Assembly (NCBI GenBank): GCA_039583875.1
Contig: CM077163.1
Coordinates: 231,934,646 to 231,998,645 of the forward strand
DNA length: 64,000 bases
Source of the DNA: Platanthera guangdongensis
Lineage: Eukaryota > Streptophyta > Magnoliopsida > Asparagales > Orchidaceae
Direction of reading: 5' to 3'
In this document: positions 12,703 to 24,900 of the stretch, piece after piece
Position numbering within the stretch: the stretch's first letter is position 1
How the letters are laid out: every line of letters starts with the position of its first letter
Notes under the pieces: model-generated
Told to the model about the DNA's origin: nothing
The model's input: only the letters and a program-made list of their open reading frames with translations
Databases searched by the model: none
Position numbers and translations under genes: made by a program

Positions 12703-13687
12703 CGCCCCAACAGCAAGAACCGGCCACGACCAGTGCAGGAAGAAAAATGTTCGCAGCGGCTAGAACCAGAGGTCGCAGCGGATAGGAGAAGATCGCAACA
12801 GAAGCAAACACCTGGCGACAGTGAGAAGGAACAGTCCGCGCGGTTACACCAGCGAGTAGGCAGATTGCGACCCAAATGCGGAAAGAAAGGAGCAGTCCGC
12901 ACGGTCTAGGTGAACACAGAAGCGGTCAAAGCACATGAAGCAGGCCGCAGCGGACAGGAGCAGTCCGCAAGAAGAGAGGGAGAGGCCGGCGGAGAAAAGC
13001 AAGCCGCAAGAGAGGATAGCCGGTGCGACTAGAGCAGAGACCGCGACCAAGATGCGGGTGAGAAAGGAGCAGCCCGCACGGTCAGGCGGATCACAACAAC
13101 GAACTGAGGAAGCAAACCGCGAGTATAGAGACAAGCGGAGAGACAGAAGCCGGCGAGCTGTAGTAGGTCGCACGCAAGGCAGTCCGCGGACAGGCAGGAG
13201 TGGAGAGCAAAACGGAGGTCAGAAGACAGGCCGCGACGAGTAGGAAGTCCGCAGCGGACAGAGAAGAAGGTGGCCCCACGGATTATGGAGGAAAGGCTAT
13301 AAAAGGCAAGGGGGTGGATCCACGGGAGGAGAGTAACAGGAGGTAGCGGAAAAGAAGCGGACTAAGAGGGGCAAGCCGCAGAGGCAAGCGGATTGAGACG
13401 GACAGCGCGCGACAGGCAGGTCGCAGCCAGATAGAACAGGCCGCAAGAGAAGCAAGTCGCAGCGAGAAGGAATTTGAGCGGCTAGAGGAGAGAGGCCGCG
13501 AGTAGGAACTCGAGCGGCTAGAAGCAGACAAACCGCGAGCGGCAAGAGAAGCCGCAGAGAGTAGAGACGGGTAGAAACAGGCCGCTACCCGGAGCGAGTA
13601 GAGGATCAGGCCGTAGAGGAAGAGCGGATAGGCTAAGAAGCAAAGCCGGACGGTTAGAAAAGGGGAAACCGCAAGGTCGGAATCGCT
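12666..13687 (-). other. Copia-2 leader, joined directly to protease
   Basis: Pyrimidine-rich in the transcript, with the same CCGC/GCGG words as the other leaders. Where Copia-4 has about 950 bases of gag, this leader runs straight into the protease frame near 12655-12680. Confidence 0.75.
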
Positions 13688-13700
13688 GGCTCTGATACCA
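13688..13700 (-). other. Copia-2 primer-binding site
   Basis: Minus strand TGGTATCAGAGCC, directly after the 5' LTR; tRNA-Met type. Confidence 0.93.
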
Positions 13701-13887
13701 TGTAGAGAAAGCTCCAAACCTTGTATATCCTTCTTGAATTAATAATTACAAGTATGAATACATTTATATAGGGGAAGAAGGAAGAGAGAAATCCAAATCC
13801 AAGATGTGGGACTAATACAAATAGAGAGAGAGAGAGAAGAGGGAAGAATGGACCCCTAGATGGGCCTTAAAGTAGGCTTTTCTAACA
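13701..13887 (-). repeat. Copia-2 5' LTR (187 bp)
   Basis: TG...CA ends, right flank GATCG. Nearly identical to 9326-9514. Confidence 0.95.
13763..13770 (-). promoter_or_regulatory. TATA box in Copia-2 5' LTR
   Basis: TATATAAA on the minus strand inside the 5' LTR. The same position carries TATATAAAT in Copia-3, so it is the likely core promoter of the family. Confidence 0.55.
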
Positions 13888-13892
13888 GATCG

Positions 13893-14640
13893 CACGGTGC
13901 AAGCTACAAAATTTGTTTGCCCTAAATTCCTTGTATATTAACTACTGCAATCCTTCGGTCATAGACAGGTGCAAACTCCTGCCCTCTGCTCGTTGCGAAG
14001 CTGAGCAGCCATCACCAAGATCTCCATCCGGACAATCCCTCACCACTGCTACCACAACATCAAGAGACCCCGCCTCAGCACCAGTGAGGCTTCCCCATCC
14101 TCCTCTGAGGCTCCCACAACGTCACCAACCCTTGTCCTTGGCATCCCTCGCAGGATCTCGCTCGTGCTTCCCCTCCCACCACTTCTAGCGCTTTGGCAAG
14201 CCCTGGTTGACCTTTCAATAGCCCATACAGCCTCCCACATCTCATTTCCATCCACCAGCTCTAGTGAGCCTCCTCCACATTCAAAATCTACCTGTTTTCC
14301 CACAAAAGTCATTGGAGACCCTCTAGTAGCCAGACACCATCAGATCTAGCCTCCCAAACCCAAGTTGTTGCCCTTACATTCCTCCTTGAGCCTTTTGTCC
14401 CTTCTCTCCAACAGCCTTGCAAGCCGACCTACCACATCCTCCCTCCCCGGTGCCGACTACTAGATGAATTTTTTCTTTTAACTTTCATTTCTCAGCATTT
14501 TATTGGTGTATTGTGAGTAATATTTTGCTCTATTCATTTGCTAATTTTTTTAAGGGGATTGTATGTTTTATTCACCTGATACTCTGTCTTAACACACTTA
14601 ATTACGTGATTACTACCTGCTTGTTTTAGTTGAATTACCA
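13893..14640 (+). repeat. Gypsy-A right LTR copy, truncated
   Basis: Diverged direct copy of 3396-4298. It starts just after the Copia-2 target duplication; similarity ends near GTTTTAGTTGAA at about 14634, where a Copia LTR remnant begins. Its pyrimidine-rich first half gives open frames with no known domain. Confidence 0.55.
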
Positions 14641-14659
14641 TAATCTTATTACGTGCCCA

Positions 14660-14766
14660 CATTATTTGTATAGTAAGATCTTACTCTCTCCTCTCCTATA
14701 TATTTGTATTCTTACTTGTTTTTCGGTATTCAAGAAGTATATACAAGGTTTGGAACTTTCTCTACA
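14660..14766 (+). repeat. Copia LTR remnant
   Basis: CCTATATATTTGTATTC, CAAGAAGTATATACAAGG and the LTR end TTTCTCTACA match the 3' half of the Copia-2/-3 LTRs in plus orientation. The start is lost and no intact primer site follows, though GAGCC comes next. Confidence 0.7.
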
Positions 14767-14929
14767 GAGCCAAATACTCATAAACCTAGAGACTCTAACA
14801 CAGACCAAACAACGACATTAACTAATACATGTGATAACTCTAACAGACTCTAATGTGAAGCTATGATAACTTGAGTCACCTTCCGATCCATCTTTATTTG
14901 ATTAAAGCCATTATAGATGTTTAATTGGG

Positions 14930-15470
14930 AAGTTCACATAACTTATAATTGCCTGACTAGATATTGTTTTTTTAGTAAATACAGTACACCAATATATGCA
15001 AAATCCAATGACCTGTCATTATCTAAAGGAACCCCTTGGACAAGTACTTCACTATGAATCTCCTTCTACACTGTTTCTCAGAACCTATGTTGATTCCTAG
15101 TTAGCTGGCTATGTTAATGAACAAGGATCTACATGTGAATACATGACGTTCTTTGGAGAAAATTAGAATACATTGAGAATCAAGAAACAAAAAATTGTAG
15201 CTCGTTCAGTAATGAGTAATGCCACGATTGTTTAGATGTTCTGCTTCAACTCATTTCTTACAGAACTTACAATCACTACTACATCCCAAAGAACTCTACT
15301 GGAACAATAGATCTATGATTTACATTGTTCAAAATCTAATATTTCATGAGAGGACTAAACATATTCAGATAGGTGGTCACTTCACCAGAGAAAAATTAAA
15401 AGAGAAGTATTCTTCAAAATGCAAGCTCATTAGTCATGAATTACCTTTTCATACTTAGCATTCAAGCAAG
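14930..15470 (+). pseudogene. Decayed Copia RNase H
   Basis: Plus-strand words in order: LAGYVNEQGSTC.YMTFFGEN, KKQKIVARSVMS, then near 15335 SNISWEDTNIFR in one frame and [18 protein letters not shown] in the next. These follow Copia RNase H ([44 protein letters not shown]). Stops and frameshifts are frequent. It is not a recent partner of the LTR remnant just before it. Confidence 0.75.
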
Positions 15471-15479
15471 GTATGATCA

Positions 15480-15885
15480 GGGGAAGTGAACTCTTATATT
15501 TATGTAAATATATTTAGCCTCACATTGCTGCAATATTCTAGTATCTCTCTCCCCTCTTGTTTATAATATTTAATAATAAATTCTACAAATTAGAAGTGCA
15601 ATTATGTTTGCAGTTGAGGTATCCCAACAAACCAAGAAAATTGATCCTTGTTCCAACATGACCAGATCAATTCGACTAGGCTCTCTCCATCTATTTTCAT
15701 TATTCAAATGTTTGACAAAATAAATAAAAACTAAAAGCTCTGCTTTTTATTGTAAAAAACCACATGCTGACCATTAACATAAAAAATATTGTAAAAAACA
15801 AGTGTAATTATGCATGCTGCATTAGTAAACTGGGAAAGATATTTTTATGAGCATTAGAAAATCTCCAATAGAAGAAACACAATAC
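15480..15885. other. AT-rich intronic sequence, nothing recognised
   Basis: Lies downstream of the last kinase exon in the window. I searched the minus strand for the next expected exon (AVE[FY]S.LV.. type) and did not find it here. Confidence 0.6.
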
Positions 15886-15930
15886 CTGATTAAGGAAAAT
15901 GTTCTCTGCAGGTACGCTTTCCTCAAAAAC
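15886..15930 (-). CDS. M3KE1: M3KE exon g (15 codons)
   Basis: Encodes [15 protein letters not shown], matching VFDEKVPAENLFPLQ of the Arabidopsis protein. Acceptor ..GATAG before 15930 and donor GTATTG after 15886. It is the last exon found in the window. Confidence 0.85.
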
Positions 15931-18900
15931 CTATCAAAAGAAAGGAAATGAGAGCAGGTTTATAGAACTAATACTCTTAATAGTACTTACACATGATGAA
16001 TAATATTAATAAATTAATCGTGATTCAAGTAAATTAATCATGAAGGAAAAAGGCTTACTGGGCCATCAATATCAATCACATCCATCACATATTCCAAGAA
16101 CTTCCCACCCTTTCGTTCTACGTTTTCATCTTCCATATGCTTCTGGGCCATCCTAGCCTTGAGTTCCTTAGCTAAGTCACTTCTAGCACAATCATATAGT
16201 ACATTTCCATGAAGAGTAGAAGTTGAAGCTTCTGCACCTTGATTTCCTGGAACCTTATCGAGTGGCTGAAATAAATCATCCAGCAAAGCATCTCCAGGGG
16301 CATCACTAAATCTACTCAGTTCATGCACTTCAGCTACAGCCGAGGGTTTCATAACCTTGAAAATGGTATTTAAAACTTGTCAACACATAGAAATAGCATG
16401 TATCTCAACATTTCAATGTAAGCAAAAGTCTGAAATTAATTTGAAGACTATACACAGTTAAAGCAACTGGGGGAGCTGGGTTTCCCTGTAATAAATGCGA
16501 ACTATAATTTGCCTAGATATTCAATAGTTCTAAATTTAAGAAAAATGCTAATCGTGACAATTGTGCAACAAATTATCTATACAAGCTCCAATGGAAAGAA
16601 GTTAACAGGTTATTTCATAAAAGTATAAGACTGCATAAATAAACCCTTCTCAGGCCTTACATTAGCAGGGTTCCACATACTGGGTACGCAAAAGCAGAGA
16701 AAATAACTTTATTTAGACCACAGTTAGAGGGGGGAGAACAAAAGTTGCATCTCTTCACCCACCTTCTGAGGATTGAATTTTCGCATTCCAGCTCCAAAAG
16801 AGAATAAGCTACTTTCATCATGGTTGGAGCTTACTTCATCATCATGTTCTGCGTCCAAACTATTTTCTTCTTTGACCAATGGGAAGCTTACCAGCCCATT
16901 TGCTACATCAGGAGAAAATTGGTTACCTATTTTTGGATCGGAAGTAGAAGACTCTATAGCAGGAGATCCCATCATTGGTTTGTGATGAAAAACTAAAGTA
17001 GGGTCTCTAGCAGAAAGCACGTCATCTTGTGAACCAGGAACACCTTCTGATGAGGTATCTTTGGTAGTATTACGCTTTCCACTAGAATTTTCATCCAGGC
17101 TATCCAAGGAGCTGGTTGCTAAAGAATTCCATTTAGATTTCTCCTACAACATCAAAAAAAGCGGGATATAAGTTTAAATTAACAAAAGAAGAGGCCCAAA
17201 ATCTTGAGCATGATATCAAAATAAAAAAAAATACATATCTAACAAGACATTGGACCAATAATTAACGTAACAATAAATCAACTTATCAGCATAACAAAGT
17301 ATGAATTTCCTAAAAGGATCATAAAAATTGTCTATTGAGTTCAGTTACCTCTGCGGACAGCCTATTATTTTGAGTCTGATTAGCTCCTTTTATTTGAATG
17401 TCAATAAAATATGTAGATAGTCCCTCTTGCCACCCATTTAAGATGTTATTTCAAAAGGAACTATCTTTAGATCTCGGCAAACCAAATAACTGATGTAAGC
17501 TATTTAGATAACACTGCACACCTGGTGATCATAATAGTCCCTTGCTAATAAAGATTCGTGGAAAACATTAGGGAACCAATTTATGGGTTACAATTACGCA
17601 CATATCATATAGCCTGCCAAATTCATAACACAAGAAAAAAGATGCAGCGGTAGGTCAACTCAGAGTGGACGCTCTAAACACAATCCTAAATGTGATGAGA
17701 ATGATGACGATGCAAGAATTGGTCTGCCAAAATGACAAATAATTAATTATTATAAAAAAAACAGAGGCACATGAAATCACAAATGTCTTTAATTAAAGAG
17801 AAACAAGCGTATTCACAAAACGAACGAGACACATATTTTTAAGCACAAGCGGAATAAACTCAGCAAATCATGTGACGTGCGGTACTAACCAAAAATAACA
17901 AGAAACATCCACTGCAAATATAGTGTCAAATAAACAGTAGAAAATAATAACTCAAACAACAACTTGCGCGGGCAGGTGGTAGGAGGCAACGGCCGGTTGC
18001 GGGCATCCAAGGTCGCTGCAACTTGGGGGGTGTTGGAAGAGGGTATCTAGACGAATATGGCTCGGTTAGGCTTGTGGGGAGGGTCTCGGGAATGAGGGGA
18101 TGGTTGATTTGAGGTGGAATTCACGACGGGGGGGGGGGGGGGGGATGGAGAGAGGGGTCAGGATGGTTGATAAAGGGGAGGCGGGGTGGGTCTGGTCCGG
18201 CTGTTGCTACTCGGGGTTCAGGTAGAAGCGCTGGATAGTTGGGTGAAGGAGAGGCGGGGTAGGATCAACCAATAGATTAGTAGGGAGGAGGCGGCGGGTG
18301 GTTTTGGGTCGACTGGGAATGATTTAGTGTTGGGAAGAGGAGGGGAGTAGGATATCAGGATTTACTCAACAGGGAAGTGGGTTAGTGGGAAAATGGAGGG
18401 AGGGGGGGTTCACAGTGGTTGGCAGCAGAGGAGGGACGGGAACTCTCGGTGACCGGCTGTAGGGGAGGAAGGAGGAGATCACCTTGGAATCGCACCAAGG
18501 AGGAACTTTCGGCGTCGCACCAGAAAGGAGACCGACGGTTTGCAGAAAACTGTCGCAAGCCTTAGATGCCCCCCTCCCGAACCGCTTGCCAATATATATA
18601 GCCCTAAAAATCATCAACCGAAGATCAACATAAGCACTCAAATCAGACGGCTTATATGAAATCGACTTGGAGCAACCATCCGGATGCAACCACGGACTTG
18701 GATCGTCCGACTGAGCAGAGGATCACCGCCTCTTGCGGGAATACACCCGTGTCAAACGTGGCGCGCCATCAACTCCCCTCGGCTTCAAAGAACTCATCTA
18801 CGGTGAGTGAAGATGGACATACTCGCCGTGTAGCCGCGGGGAGAGTCTCTCGAGCTCCTTTGAAGAAATCCAAGTAGCATCGTGTAGAGGCCGACCGCTC

Positions 18901-21900
18901 CAACAGCAAGATAACACACAATATCTCGTCCACCCGCGGAGTAGAAGTTGTGACCGATGATCTGAAGTGTGTTGTCTGTAGATGTAGATGGCTTTGGTTG
19001 TAAGGTATCTCCGTCTGACTGTAGATGTAGATGGCTCTGGCCCATTTGGCAAGCGCTTAATTTCTTTGCTGGTCCTTGCAGGATTCTCTCAGGTCGAATG
19101 TGAATCAACACTTGCTCTCCCACCTCAAAAAATTGTTCTCACTTGTGCTGGTCTGCTCGGTCTTTATAATAATCATTACTAGATACAATTTTTTTACGAA
19201 CTGACTCATGAAGTGCATGCAAGTGCTGGATAAAAGACTCTGTTGACTCACTGGGTCTAGACTCGAGAGGAATGTCCGTCAAGTCAATAGGTTTCCTAGG
19301 CTCATACCCTAATATGATATGGAATGAACTCAAATCTGTGGTCCTATTGACAGAGCTATTATATGCAAATTCAGCTATAGAGAGAACAAAATCCCATGTG
19401 GACGAACTATCCCTAACAAGACAACATAGTAGTGTCCCGAGACTACAGTTGACAACCTCAGTTTGTTCATCTGTCTGTGGGTGGTAGGCGGAGGAGAATT
19501 TCAAGGTTGTACCAGTTTTCTTCCATAACGACTTCCAAAAATAACTCATGAAGCGAACGTCGCGGTCAGAGACTATGAAAATGGCTAATCCATGATACTT
19601 AAATACCTCTTTAAAAAAAAACGTAGACGCGTGAGAGGCACCAACGGTCTTTCGACATGGGATAAAACGAGCCATTTTAGAAAAACGGTTTACGACTACA
19701 AAGATCGAATCGAGTTTCCACAAAGTGCGAGGGAGCCCGAGAATAAAGTCCATACTAACATCAGTCCAGGGCCTCTGGGGGATGGGTAGTGGAGTGTATA
19801 ACACAATGGGCTGGCAGGATCCCTTCACGGTTTGACAGACTCGACAATGCCCGACAACCCTAGTAACGTCCATCTTCAGGCCGGGTCAGAAGAAGTGATC
19901 CTCAAGTAAAGCAATCGTCTTGTCTCGCCCAAAGTGTCATGATGCTCCGCCTGCATGTAGATCCCGGATAAGGAAATCTCGGAAGGAAGATTAAGTAACA
20001 CAAGGTGTGGGCCCACGAATAAGTACCTGTCAGAAATCACATAACCCTCACGAAGATGGGGGGTCCCTTGATAGCGCGGTGTAAATGTCCCCGCAATGGC
20101 ACTCTGGATAATCGTAAGCTAGTCGCTCTAAGTCCACTACTCGAGTGCTCATGGTGTGGAGATTGCTGACTCGTCGACACAAGACGTCTTGTGCAGGAGA
20201 TAATGATGCCAGTAACGCAGTGCCTATACAATGACATAGAACCCCCGATCATAATTTGAATACTTCTACCGGGCATCATTCAGCTTCTCGCTAAAGTAGA
20301 CAACTGGATGACCTTCTTGACTAAGTACTGCGTCGATGCCAACTCCTGACGTATCACATGCTACTTCAAAGGCCTTGGTGAAACACTGAAACCAGGTAAG
20401 TGTAGAACAGGAGCAGTAGATAGTCTCTCCTTAATCTCCTCGAAGGCACGAGTAGTGGCCTTCGTCCAAATGAAATCACCATTGCAGAGGCAGCTCGTAA
20501 TGAGGGCCACAATCGAACTGAAGACATAGACAAACCTCCTATAGAAGGTGACAAGTCCATGAAAGCTACGAGCCTCATGAATGTTTGTCGGAACGGGCCA
20601 CTTACGAATTTTCTTGACCTTGTCAGAGTCAACTGATATATCAGACGCCGAAACTACATAACCTAAGAAGTGAACGAATGTGGATACCAATTTGATGCAG
20701 TGGTAGGTCGACTTGGAGTGAACGCTCTAAATGCAATCCTAAATGCGATGAGAATGATGATGATGCAAAAATTGGTCCGCCAAAAAACAACAATAAAAAA
20801 TTATTAATAAAAAAAGACAAGAGACACATGAAATCACAAATGTCTTTAATTAAAGAGAAATAAGCGTATTCGCAAAACGAACGAGGCACAAATATTTTTA
20901 AGCACATGCAAAGTAAACTCTGAAAATCATGCGGCGTCCGGTACTAACCACAAATAGCAAGAAACATCCACTGCAAATATAGTGCAAAATAAACAACAGT
21001 ATAAAATAATAACTCAAATGGCAACTTATGCGGACAGGTGGTACAGGGTAACGGCCGGTTGCAGGCATCAAAGGTCGTTGCAACGTCAGGGGTGTTGGAA
21101 GAGGGGATCTGGACGAATATGGCTCGATTAAGGTTGTGGGGAGGGTCTCGAGAATGTGGGGGCTGGCTGATTTGAGGTGGAATCCACAACAAGGGGGGAG
21201 GGATGCAGAGAGGGGTCAGGATGGCTGATGAAGGAGAGGCGGGGTGGGTCTGGGCCGACTGTAGGTAGTCGGGTTTCAGCTAGAAGCGCTGGATGGTTGG
21301 GTGAAGGAGAGGCGGGGTAGGATCGGCCAACATATTAGCAGGGAGGAGGCGGGTGCGTTTTGGGTCGACTGGGAATGATTTATTGTTGGGAAGGGGCGGG
21401 GAGTAGGATATCAGGATTTGCTCGACAGGGATATGGGTTAGTGGAAAACGGAGGGGGGGTCACGGTGGCTGACGGGAGAGGAGGGATGGGAACTCTCGGT
21501 GACCGGCTGTAGGGGAGGAAGCAGGAGGAGATCATCTTGAAGGAGGAACTTTCGGCGTTGCATCTGGAAGGAGACCGACGTTTTGCAGAAAACTGCCGCA
21601 AGCCTTTGATGCCCTTCCCTGAACAACCTGCCAATATATATAACCCTAAAAATCATAAACTGTTGCATAACCGAAGATCAACATAAGCACCCGAATCGGA
21701 CGGCTTATACTGTTTGGGCTGATCGGACGTCAAGTGCAACTCAAAACATAAAAAGTAATATATGAAATCGACACGGATCGACCATCCAGATGCAACCACG
21801 GACTCGGATCGCCCGACTAGGTAGCGGATCACCGCCTCCTGCGGGAATACACCTGTGCCGAGCATTGCGCGCTATCAAAAAGTAATGTACAAAAAAATAA

Positions 21901-24900
21901 TTGCTTTTCCCTGGGGGATCCTTGCCATGTGCACTACAATAAAATTAAATATATAGCGCAATATTGGCAAGGGCACAGAAGGAATGTAGACGATGTGATC
22001 TATTTCAAATTAAATGAACTAGGAAATACACAAGTAGCACAACATGATAAGCGTGTCTCTATGCATAGATGCTGAGGAATTTGCATAAGAAAACTTGTAA
22101 TAAATAATAATAATAATTCAGCTAGCATACATGCTCCAAGTTGGTATCATCATCCTTCACTGTACCGTCAGATGGTCTACCACCACTAAAAATATTCCCA
22201 GCTGCGTTGTTGGTAATGGCAACATCTTCATCTATGTTCCTGCAACAATGAAACTCCAGTGTTCAATGCAAGAAGGTGCACAAATTAAAGGCATATGAAT
22301 AAATAAATAAAATAAACAAAAAGTTTTGCTAAGATTAAAATACATTCATAATAAAAATATATTTAGTGAAAGTTCTAATCCAAGAAATCTCATAAATAAA
22401 AAATGGTAACAAGGTAAATGAATAAAAAGAAAGAAATCAACAAAACATATCTATGAACAAAACCTAAAACAGTAGACTAGTAAACAAGCATAATAAACAG
22501 AGTAAAATCACAGAATATGTAAGTTCAGCAGCATGCGATCCAAAGTGTGCATGAAAGAAAGATGGTATATAAGAAAAACTTGTAGAATTAATGAACGAAT
22601 TTGCATGCACGGGACAAAAACAATTTCTTTGCGCGGTAACTAAAACTTGCACGATGAGTTGTAATAGTATTGTTTTTAGTTTAATGTTTTATTTTAAGGT
22701 GTATTTATACTTTTCTTCTTAATACTTTGTGTGAAAACCTTTCTTACCCTAATTTATATACTGTGAGCAATCATGTTTTACAACATGCTCCCCCATACAC
22801 TCTCCAAGGCACCTTTAGTATGGTCATGGGGAGTGAGCATTGTCGAAGGACATTGATCTCTATTGTTTTTACTGATCGCTCTACCATAGATGGTTTGAAC
22901 AAGGTAGTCCTTCCTCCACTGGCTTCATGTTCACCCATGAACATTGAGGAAGGAAAGAACATGCTATCTTCTTTACCCTCAATTTGCTCCTGCTGGCAAT
23001 GGCACTGCAAATTGAGCTCTAAGAGCGGTGGTGGTTGGTCTACAAGTACTCGTTCTAAGTACGGCTAAATATAGAAGCACAATGCCAAATCAAATATGAA
23101 AAGTAGAGCTTCAAATGAAAGTAGTGAAGTTGACTTTTAAAGAATAGAAAATCATGAGCTTAATGTGAGAATCAACGGAAGGCGCGGTCTTGATTTAAAA
23201 ATAATAAAAATAGGTTCGACTGAAATGTGCTAGCTGGTTTTTTTCTATTCTAAAACAAGGTAGAAATAAGAAGAATGCATAAAAAAGGAAAAAAAAAGAT
23301 AGCCGGGTTGAAGGAGGCCCCCTATGGGTAGAGGGAGTGGAATATTGCTTCCCAGTTCCATACAAACAACGATACATGAAGCATAAGGGAGCTTAGGAAG
23401 GTTTGAAATTTAAACGATCAAACTTCTTCTCCACCCACTCTAGTCTTGGTTCCATTGCATAAATGTATTACTTGCATAGACACATTTTGTTGGGTTTGAG
23501 GAATTGTACCTATATAGTAACGCATCTCAGATTACCCAATGCATATAATTTCAGGATTGGGTCAATAGAAACAACTAGAGCACAAGAATCAATCCTCCAC
23601 AATAAAATGAATCCCAACTTAAGCCAAATATATCTTCCCAAGTACAAATAGAATAAAACACTTCATTTCAAAGACAAACAAGCCCACCAAATCAATCCAC
23701 ATACACTATCGTTTCCCACCAGTTCATTCATACATCTGCCAACATAAATCTAATAGAACAACAAACATAATCTATCATACAAATTCCAAAAATATGAAGG
23801 AGACGCACAAAAGCCTTGAAACAAACTAGTTCATACATCTGCCAACATAAATCTAATAAAAGAACAGACATAATCTATCAAACAAGTTCCAAAATTGAGA
23901 AGATGTAGAAAAGTCTTGAAACAAACTAGTAACGAAGAACGAGGGATGGTAGGGATATAAGTTCTCCACCAGAAGAACACGATGCAACAACCTCCACTTC
24001 TACGGATAAGAACTACTCACAGCATGCTTGAACGTACAAGTGATAAGAGGCGCTCTCTGAATTCAAGTGATGAAATGATAGGAGGGTTTCCAGAAGGCCT
24101 CCTGACAAAAAGGAGCCAACGGGCTTCATTCACGTTGAATTACTTGATCCTTTTTAGAGAGGGATTGAGCGGTTAATAAGCTAAAGGAAAAAAAATCAAT
24201 GGGAAAAAAACCCAAGTTCCATTGCTTATATAAAAAAACCGCGAGGAAATAAAAAATGTTGAACCCAACTAACAACGCCTCTTAGTTCAGTGCTACACAC
24301 ACAACGGTGTTGTAGAAGAGGATGAGAAAGATTTCGGTTCATGGAGAAGAAAAGGAAGGTTTCAAAGAGTGCTTGAAAGAATCCTTTTTGACGACCAAGG
24401 AAGGGGAAAGCACATTATCAATGGGGAAAAAGATCTACTTCAAATACATTAATCTTCTACTCTTGAAAAAGATTTATCCTCAAATTCAAATGCTCTCTAA
24501 ACCACAACAAGACAACACCCATGAGCACATCTGAACATATGCTAATCAACATTACTCCTCAACTCTGGAAAATTAACACAGTTGTAGAGCACCAGTCAGC
24601 TGAATCGCATCAACAAAATAATCATCAAATAACTAGGCTGCTACGGATCTCAAGCCATTTGCAAACACAATCGCCTGCAAGTCAACATTTAATTGTCAGC
24701 AACAAGAAACTTGGTCAGTAATTTCTATCACATTATTGTAGCTACTGACTACAGTCACTTGGGTAAGCATACATGGCTCATTCAAGAATTCACTCTACAT
24801 CTGTAGTAGCCCAATATCTCAAAAACACTAGTCCACTTAACTATAACATGAAAGTCATAAAGAGTAATCAAAAGACAATAAACAAACAACTGAAGTTCAT

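Larger units (their letters stand above)
9326..13887 (-). mobile_element. Copia-2: complete-ended Ty1/copia element lacking gag
   Basis: LTRs at 9326-9514 and 13701-13887 are flanked by the duplication GATCG (9321-9325 and 13888-13892). By eye the LTRs differ at four bases plus one GA-repeat length change, so the insertion is fairly recent. Leader, protease, integrase, reverse transcriptase and RNase H are present in order; gag and its zinc knuckle are absent. Inserted into Gypsy-A. Confidence 0.95.
3396..14640 (+). mobile_element. Gypsy-A: old Gypsy-like LTR element with two nested insertions
   Basis: Composite inferred from two diverged direct repeats (3396-4298 and about 13893-14640), a primer site directly after the first, and gag-like sequence at 4368-5750. 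A solo LTR (5953-8416) and Copia-2 (9326-13887) sit inside it, each with its own target duplication, so both arrived later. Outer borders are approximate and the right copy is cut by a Copia LTR remnant. Confidence 0.6.
17643..21877 (-). mobile_element. Gypsy-B: Ty3/gypsy element with long LTRs and a gutted interior
   Basis: Direct repeats of about 1.13 and 1.18 kb flank only about 1.9 kb of interior. On the minus strand the 5' LTR is followed by a TGGTATC-like remnant of a primer site that runs straight into the C-terminal reverse-transcriptase sequence. Gag, protease and the catalytic part of reverse transcriptase are absent. Flanks are A-rich (AAAGA before, AAAAG after), so a duplication cannot be confirmed. 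Located inside an M3KE intron. Confidence 0.85.
17144..22130. other. M3KE intron, 4987 bp, mostly Gypsy-B
   Basis: Begins GTATGC and ends TTGTAG on the minus strand. All but about 750 bases is the Gypsy-B insertion. Confidence 0.8.

Noticed and set aside
1..15600. Downstream M3KE exons (ARM-repeat part)
   Set aside because: I looked on the minus strand for the expected continuation after FLNQ and found only transposon sequence, so the gene continues, if at all, beyond the left edge.
17635..21882. Target-site duplication of Gypsy-B
   Set aside because: Both flanks are A-rich (AAAGA and AAAAG) and do not match exactly, so no duplication is claimed.
22727..23068. 113-codon plus-strand frame as a host gene
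   Set aside because: No known motif, no neighbouring exon, and it lies antisense inside the kinase intron.
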